11,796 bases of DNA from Isohypsibius dastychi (taxonomy: Eukaryota > Tardigrada > Eutardigrada > Parachela > Isohypsibiidae), in assembly GCA_034696485.1 (NCBI GenBank), contig JAQIWT010001229.1, positions 1 to 11,796 on the forward strand, written 5' to 3'. A program made the position numbers and the translations under genes. A model generated the notes under the pieces. It searched no databases, was not told the origin of the DNA, and was given only the letters and a program-made list of their open reading frames with translations. Below, piece by piece: positions 9,301 to 11,796 of this stretch. Each line of letters opens with the position of its first letter. The stretch's first letter is position 1.

Positions 9301-9693
9301 GGGTACCGTCAATTTGTCTATGGATTGTCCTCACCATGTTGCGTTTAACAACAAAAACGTGCTCGCGTTTCACGTAATCACTGTTTTTCGCCCTGTTGAT
9401 CCAACATCTGAGGCTTTGTTTGCGCTAATGATCCGGCTCAATGACACGTAAGCTAAACACTGACCTGTGAACTGGTGGGGACATTCTGTGGAATTCGGCG
9501 TGTATTCAGTTTTGCATGCATCAAGACAAATGAAATCTCCTGTATTCAAAATCTGATGGGCTTCAGGGTTGTGGTGCCGAAGGATGACCCGGTCTATGTC
9601 TTCGGGACAGCACTTTTGGGCGATGCTCATCAGTGTATCTCCGATGCCAACTGTGTACTTGCGTTCACAGTCTATGGTCGATTCGTCGTGGCC
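6398..9693 (-). CDS. LysM-containing receptor tyrosine kinase, 5' end unresolved (7 exons)
   Basis: Exons in transcript order are 9693-9465, 7919-7804, 7746-7653, 7566-7333, 7272-6962, 6882-6662 and 6599-6398. Every intron is GT-AG, phases agree, and the sum is 1,407 nt: 468 residues and a stop. Numbering from 9693, residues 13-57 form a LysM domain; 86-111 are one membrane helix ([15 protein letters not shown]...) followed by KRGK; 116-146 are juxtamembrane, ending in [11 protein letters not shown]. The kinase has GMGEFG (152-157), VAVK Lys185, alpha-C Glu202, HRDLAARN with Asp294, DFG Asp312, one activation-loop tyrosine (322), [21 protein letters not shown] and [14 protein letters not shown]. 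The HRDLAARN loop marks a receptor-type tyrosine kinase with every catalytic residue present. The alpha-C/beta-4 stretch ([14 protein letters not shown]) resembles the FGFR/VEGFR group, but I cannot assign a family. The signal peptide lies upstream and was not found. Kinase and membrane parts are near certain; joining of the LysM exon is probable. Confidence 0.85.
7804..7919 (-). CDS. Transmembrane exon of the receptor kinase
   Basis: The acceptor cttgttttgcag precedes 7919. The frame reads ERQDAAPFG (first codon split over the junction), then about 26 uninterrupted hydrophobic residues, then KRGK, which acts as the stop-transfer signal on the cytoplasmic side. The donor AAA|GTTTGG departs from consensus at +3 and +4 but keeps G at +5. 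It is the only phase-0 donor before an in-frame stop, and it joins exactly to the next exon at 7746. Confidence 0.85.
8101..8121. repeat. Short hairpin, 8-bp arms
   Basis: The arms ctaggcga and tcgcctag flank a 5-base aattc loop. It lies inside the long intron of the kinase gene. It is too small to assign to an element. Confidence 0.75.
8369..8480 (+). repeat. Cluster of dispersed atggattt motifs
   Basis: Exact atggattt occurs at 8369, 8394, 8405 and 8473, with atgaattt at 8416. Spacings are 25, 11, 11 and 57 bp, so this is a degenerate repeat patch, not a regular tandem array. Confidence 0.5.
9465..9693 (-). CDS. Ectodomain exon with cysteine-flanked LysM domain
   Basis: The acceptor ttgttttctccactag opens the exon and CAG|GTCAGT closes it in phase 1, which matches the phase of the membrane exon at 7919. 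The peptide contains [20 protein letters not shown], then [19 protein letters not shown]. YTVxxGDTLxSIAxK followed by NP...L..GD.ICL fits the LysM signature closely. Cysteines at 9, 28, 29, 56, 60 and 71 and the sequon NST at 67 fit a secreted, disulfide-bonded fold like extracellular LysM domains of fungi and plants. LysM binds N-acetylglucosamine polymers such as chitin or peptidoglycan in known cases. About 25 residues then lead to the membrane helix. Another acceptor (accatag|ac) would shorten the start by 21 bases. Confidence 0.78.
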
Positions 9694-9801
9694 CTAGTGG
9701 AGAAAACAATTTTTTCATCCAATCTGGAAATTTCGGATGGAACCTCATGAATCTCAACATTTCAAGCTGGTTGGATTAGAATTCGTTATAAATCGGATTA
9801 C

Positions 9802-9891
9802 CATCGTCAGGAACGGCGCAGTGTTGTTCATCGAATTGTACCGGATTACCGATCCACCGAAAATCCGTTGTCCAAAACGACAAAAATTGCT
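9802..9891 (-). CDS. Possible upstream ectodomain exon of the kinase gene
   Basis: A 90-bp, phase 0-0 segment lies between an acceptor-like gattccag and the donor GATG|GTAATC. It would encode 30 residues with one cysteine and the sequon NNT, and would join in frame to the LysM exon across a 108-bp intron. The overlapping minus-strand frame that ends in CAVPDDGNPIYNEF is an alternative and would need the second LysM-exon acceptor. The + strand is also open here. I recognise no domain, so this is a weak proposal. Confidence 0.2.
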
Positions 9892-10039
9892 CTGGAATCG
9901 TTGCGAAATTTAGCTGGATCAGATGTGAAATCCAATGGCTGCTTTGCCTTCCGCTGTTTTGCGATAGATCAGCCAATCAAGCTAATTGTTTCCCCCCACT
10001 GCGCCAAAACCGCGATCTGCAGTCCATTTCGTCATTAAA

Positions 10040-10700
10040 GTGATTATCAAGGGTCCAGTTTACGCTGCGACAGCAAGATGCTTTTGACATGACACAATCA
10101 CGAAAACATTTTCAGGAAAATAAATGACGGTAGTGACAACAGCCAGGTTCCTTCCTGTATCCTGTTCCGTGTGAGTTAAATATTCGCAGAATCTTCTTAA
10201 TCGATACCGAGATTGATAAGGTGCACATAAGCTTAATGAAATAAGGTAATAAGAAAAAGGAAACTCGGTCTCGTAGTTGAATCTCGGTTTTATATGTATA
10301 CGTATTCTGGATTGAATACTTATTAAAAGATGCTGCGGGATCGATTTCGCAGGAATATCACTTTGTCACGAATCGGAAATTCGCCCGACTGATTACAGCT
10401 GCCCTCAAGCTTCATTCCCATTAACTTCCTCGTGAACTGATATGAATTTACGGATACGTTCCACTTAACCTTTCGATGGCTTTTGACATCTGTGTAATTG
10501 CTGAGCAGATCAACCTGGATTCATACATACCTTCAATATCTGATCATTTGTCGAATGCCCCCAGGAAAAGAGATTTGTGACAAGCGGCGGCTCGCCACCT
10601 AATAAAGGTTTTGGTGCACAGAGCAGTAAAAATTGCCTGGAAGATTAACCTACAAGAAGAATAACCGAGAACCCTGTCATCGTTCTGATATATCGACCAT
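10040..10700. other. Non-coding stretch with no recognisable feature
   Basis: I see no gene, RNA or clear repeat here. One minus-strand frame is open for about 100 codons between roughly 10366 and 10061, but it has no ATG, no domain motif and unconvincing splice sites. It may be part of a first intron or upstream region of the kinase gene. Confidence 0.45.
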
Positions 10701-10706
10701 TTATAC

Positions 10707-10809
10707 TACAGCTAGTCGCAATAAGTACTGCGGTTTCCTGACGTCATCCTCGTGGACTTAACATTGACATAACGTCAGAAAACCGCAGTACTTATTGCGA
10801 CTAGCTGTA
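10707..10809. mobile_element. Tc1/mariner-like MITE (99 bp) flanked by TA
   Basis: Two 36-bp inverted arms (10709-10744 and 10772-10807) match except for one base and surround a 27-bp loop. The arm begins cagctagtcgcaataagta and is immediately bordered by TA on both sides (10707-10708 and 10808-10809), the target site that Tc1/mariner transposases duplicate. The start CAG and the aataagta stretch resemble Tc1-type terminal repeats. The pairing continues one base beyond each TA, so the flanking TA could be part of the palindrome instead. It has no coding capacity. Related copies elsewhere in the genome would confirm it. Confidence 0.65.
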
Positions 10810-10947
10810 GAGAGTTCCGCACCTCGCTTCACCAGGGGATCTTCGCATACTCGTTTACTTGTTCCCTGACCCGGTTATACCTAACTGAATCTGTTACGCT
10901 TTTGAAATCTACCAAAACTGAAACCGTTTCGTGTACGTACCACTTTT

Positions 10948-11202
10948 TTGCCTCTTTTTTTGTCAACTTTTACCGGTAATTCTAGTCAACGCCAAAGAAA
11001 GGCGAAAACTAAAAGGTCACGTCAAGGAAATGGATATGACAGAAACCTTCGCTTGTTTCAATCCCCCACTTTGCACAATGCAAATTTTTCTAAGTCGAAT
11101 TTTTTGTCATGGAGTAAAACACTGAACTGCACAGTTGACGAAGATGTGACCGTAGTTTGGGCTGACGTGGAAACTGGGCGTCCTCAGGGTTTCTCCTGGA
11201 CG
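10948..11202 (+). other. Open frame of unknown origin ending at the hAT-like insertion
   Basis: A frame opening near 10948 has a basic patch (KAKTKRSRQGNGYDRN) and ends in VTVVWADVETGRPQGFSWT exactly where the hAT-like element begins. It continues 11 codons into the element to a stop. It has no ATG near its start and no domain I recognise. It may be a decayed exon or chance. Confidence 0.15.
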
Positions 11203-11412
11203 CAGTGGCGTATACAAGGGTCAGAACAACAATAGTTCGATCTTTACGTTTGGGCCAGAGTGTTGTTGAAACAGTTGACCTTTCAGGGCAGTTTTCAAAC
11301 AGTACATTGTCCAGAAGTGTGGGTAAGACTCGACACGAGAGGGGTGAGCCCCTCATAATCTGGGCAAAAAGGGGGAGGGTGAATAACGGTCTCCTACGCC
11401 ACTGCCTGGATG
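11195..11412. mobile_element. hAT-like non-autonomous element (202 bp) with 8-bp target duplication
   Basis: The element spans 11203-11404. It begins cagtggcgta and ends tacgccactg, a perfect 10-bp terminal inverted repeat of the CAGnGGCGTA type common in hAT elements. The flanks are cctggacg (11195-11202) and cctggatg (11405-11412), an 8-bp direct repeat with one mismatch, which is the target length of hAT transposases. The interior has no transposase frame and includes a G-rich stretch (aaaaagggggagggtg). One flank mismatch suggests an old insertion. Confidence 0.8.
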
Positions 11413-11796
11413 AAGTGTCGGGTTGCGTTTTCCGCTAATCTAAAATGTCGAATTTCGTGAGACGGAGAGCGGTCGATTTGCCACATAGCGGAGCGGTGTG
11501 GTATCAGCTCATACCATATAGGCTGATAATCGAAGCTTGACTTCATAGTTGCATTTACTGAAGCTCTGTCTCTCAGTATGATACACCGTCCTTTCTCGGC
11601 ATTCCACTACCTTCTCCTTCCAGTCTTCTCTACGGTCTAGAAAATAAAACGAACGGGAAGGCCGGTAGACTATAGCATTGGGGTCTCTTTCTCCTCCTTC
11701 CACTCAGTGAAGGGGGATTGGGGCTAGGTTCATCGCACCCCTTGATGTAATAACATCTTTGTCGCACCCCTCCGATGTTTTTCCATTGTTTTCGTT
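11413..11796. other. Right-end non-coding sequence, possibly repeat-derived
   Basis: I see no gene. A small hairpin (tggtat/atacca) lies near 11500-11517. A C/T-rich tract covers about 11670-11700. A degenerate direct repeat of tcgcacccct...gatgt lies at 11733-11748 and 11762-11778 (29-bp period) and may continue past the window edge. The texture suggests an interspersed repeat, but I cannot name one. Confidence 0.4.
11733..11778 (+). repeat. Degenerate direct repeat, 29-bp period
   Basis: Two copies of a tcgcacccct(c/-)(c/t)gatgt motif lie 29 bp apart. Between them, gatgtaataacatc forms a 5-bp-arm hairpin. The array could extend beyond the window. Confidence 0.5.

Larger units (their letters stand above)
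7920..9464 (-). other. Long intron (1,545 bp) between the LysM and membrane exons
   Basis: Donor GTCAGT and acceptor ttgttttgcag are both good. The intron holds an 8-bp-arm hairpin (8101-8121), a cluster of atggattt motifs (8369-8480) and several open frames of 60-102 codons on both strands that match nothing I recognise. I found no extra exon with matching phase, but a small one could be missed. Confidence 0.6.

Noticed and set aside
9143-9451. 102-codon + strand frame next to the LysM exon
   Set aside because: It starts at a non-ATG codon, is antisense to the kinase intron and shows no family motif.
10061-10366. About 100-codon minus-strand frame without ATG
   Set aside because: Composition is AT-rich, no domain is visible and splice sites are weak. 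A frame of this length is plausible by chance in several kilobases read in six frames.
11509-11703. 64-codon minus-strand frame at the right end
   Set aside because: Charged low-complexity reading of purine-rich sequence; no domain, and the surroundings look repeat-derived.

Overview
The window looks like nuclear DNA of an invertebrate animal. It holds two intron-split genes in convergent orientation, with short GT-AG introns (52-108 bp) beside two longer ones, separated by AT-leaning non-coding DNA with tandem repeats and small DNA-transposon relics. The intron style, the repeats and a transmembrane form of hexosaminidase D would suit a flatworm such as a trematode. That assignment is an inference, because no ribosomal or mitochondrial marker is present.

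Layout. Positions 1-416 are a minisatellite with a 223-bp higher-order unit. Positions 417-2629 hold no recognisable gene. A three-exon gene on the + strand (2836-5854) encodes a 752-residue GH20 beta-hexosaminidase of the HEXD type with an N-terminal signal anchor. About 540 bp separate its stop from the stop of a gene on the - strand (exons between 9693 and 6398). That gene encodes a receptor tyrosine kinase: seven exons, phase-consistent throughout, give 468 codons without an interruption. Its ectodomain exon reads as a cysteine-flanked LysM carbohydrate-binding domain. The 5' end of this gene (signal peptide and any further ectodomain) is not resolved. From 10040 to the end I see no confident gene, but there are two short transposon-like elements: a 99-bp Tc1/mariner-like hairpin with TA flanks, and a 202-bp hAT-like element with 8-bp target duplications.

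How the parts could work together. HEXD-type enzymes remove terminal GlcNAc or GalNAc, and the signal anchor would place this one in the Golgi or outside the cell. LysM domains typically bind GlcNAc polymers. A LysM-transmembrane-tyrosine-kinase protein would have the overall design of plant LysM receptor kinases but with an animal tyrosine kinase. This is the most interesting candidate in the window. The link between the LysM exon and the transmembrane/kinase exons rests on strand, order and intron phase across a 1,545-bp intron, so it needs transcript evidence.
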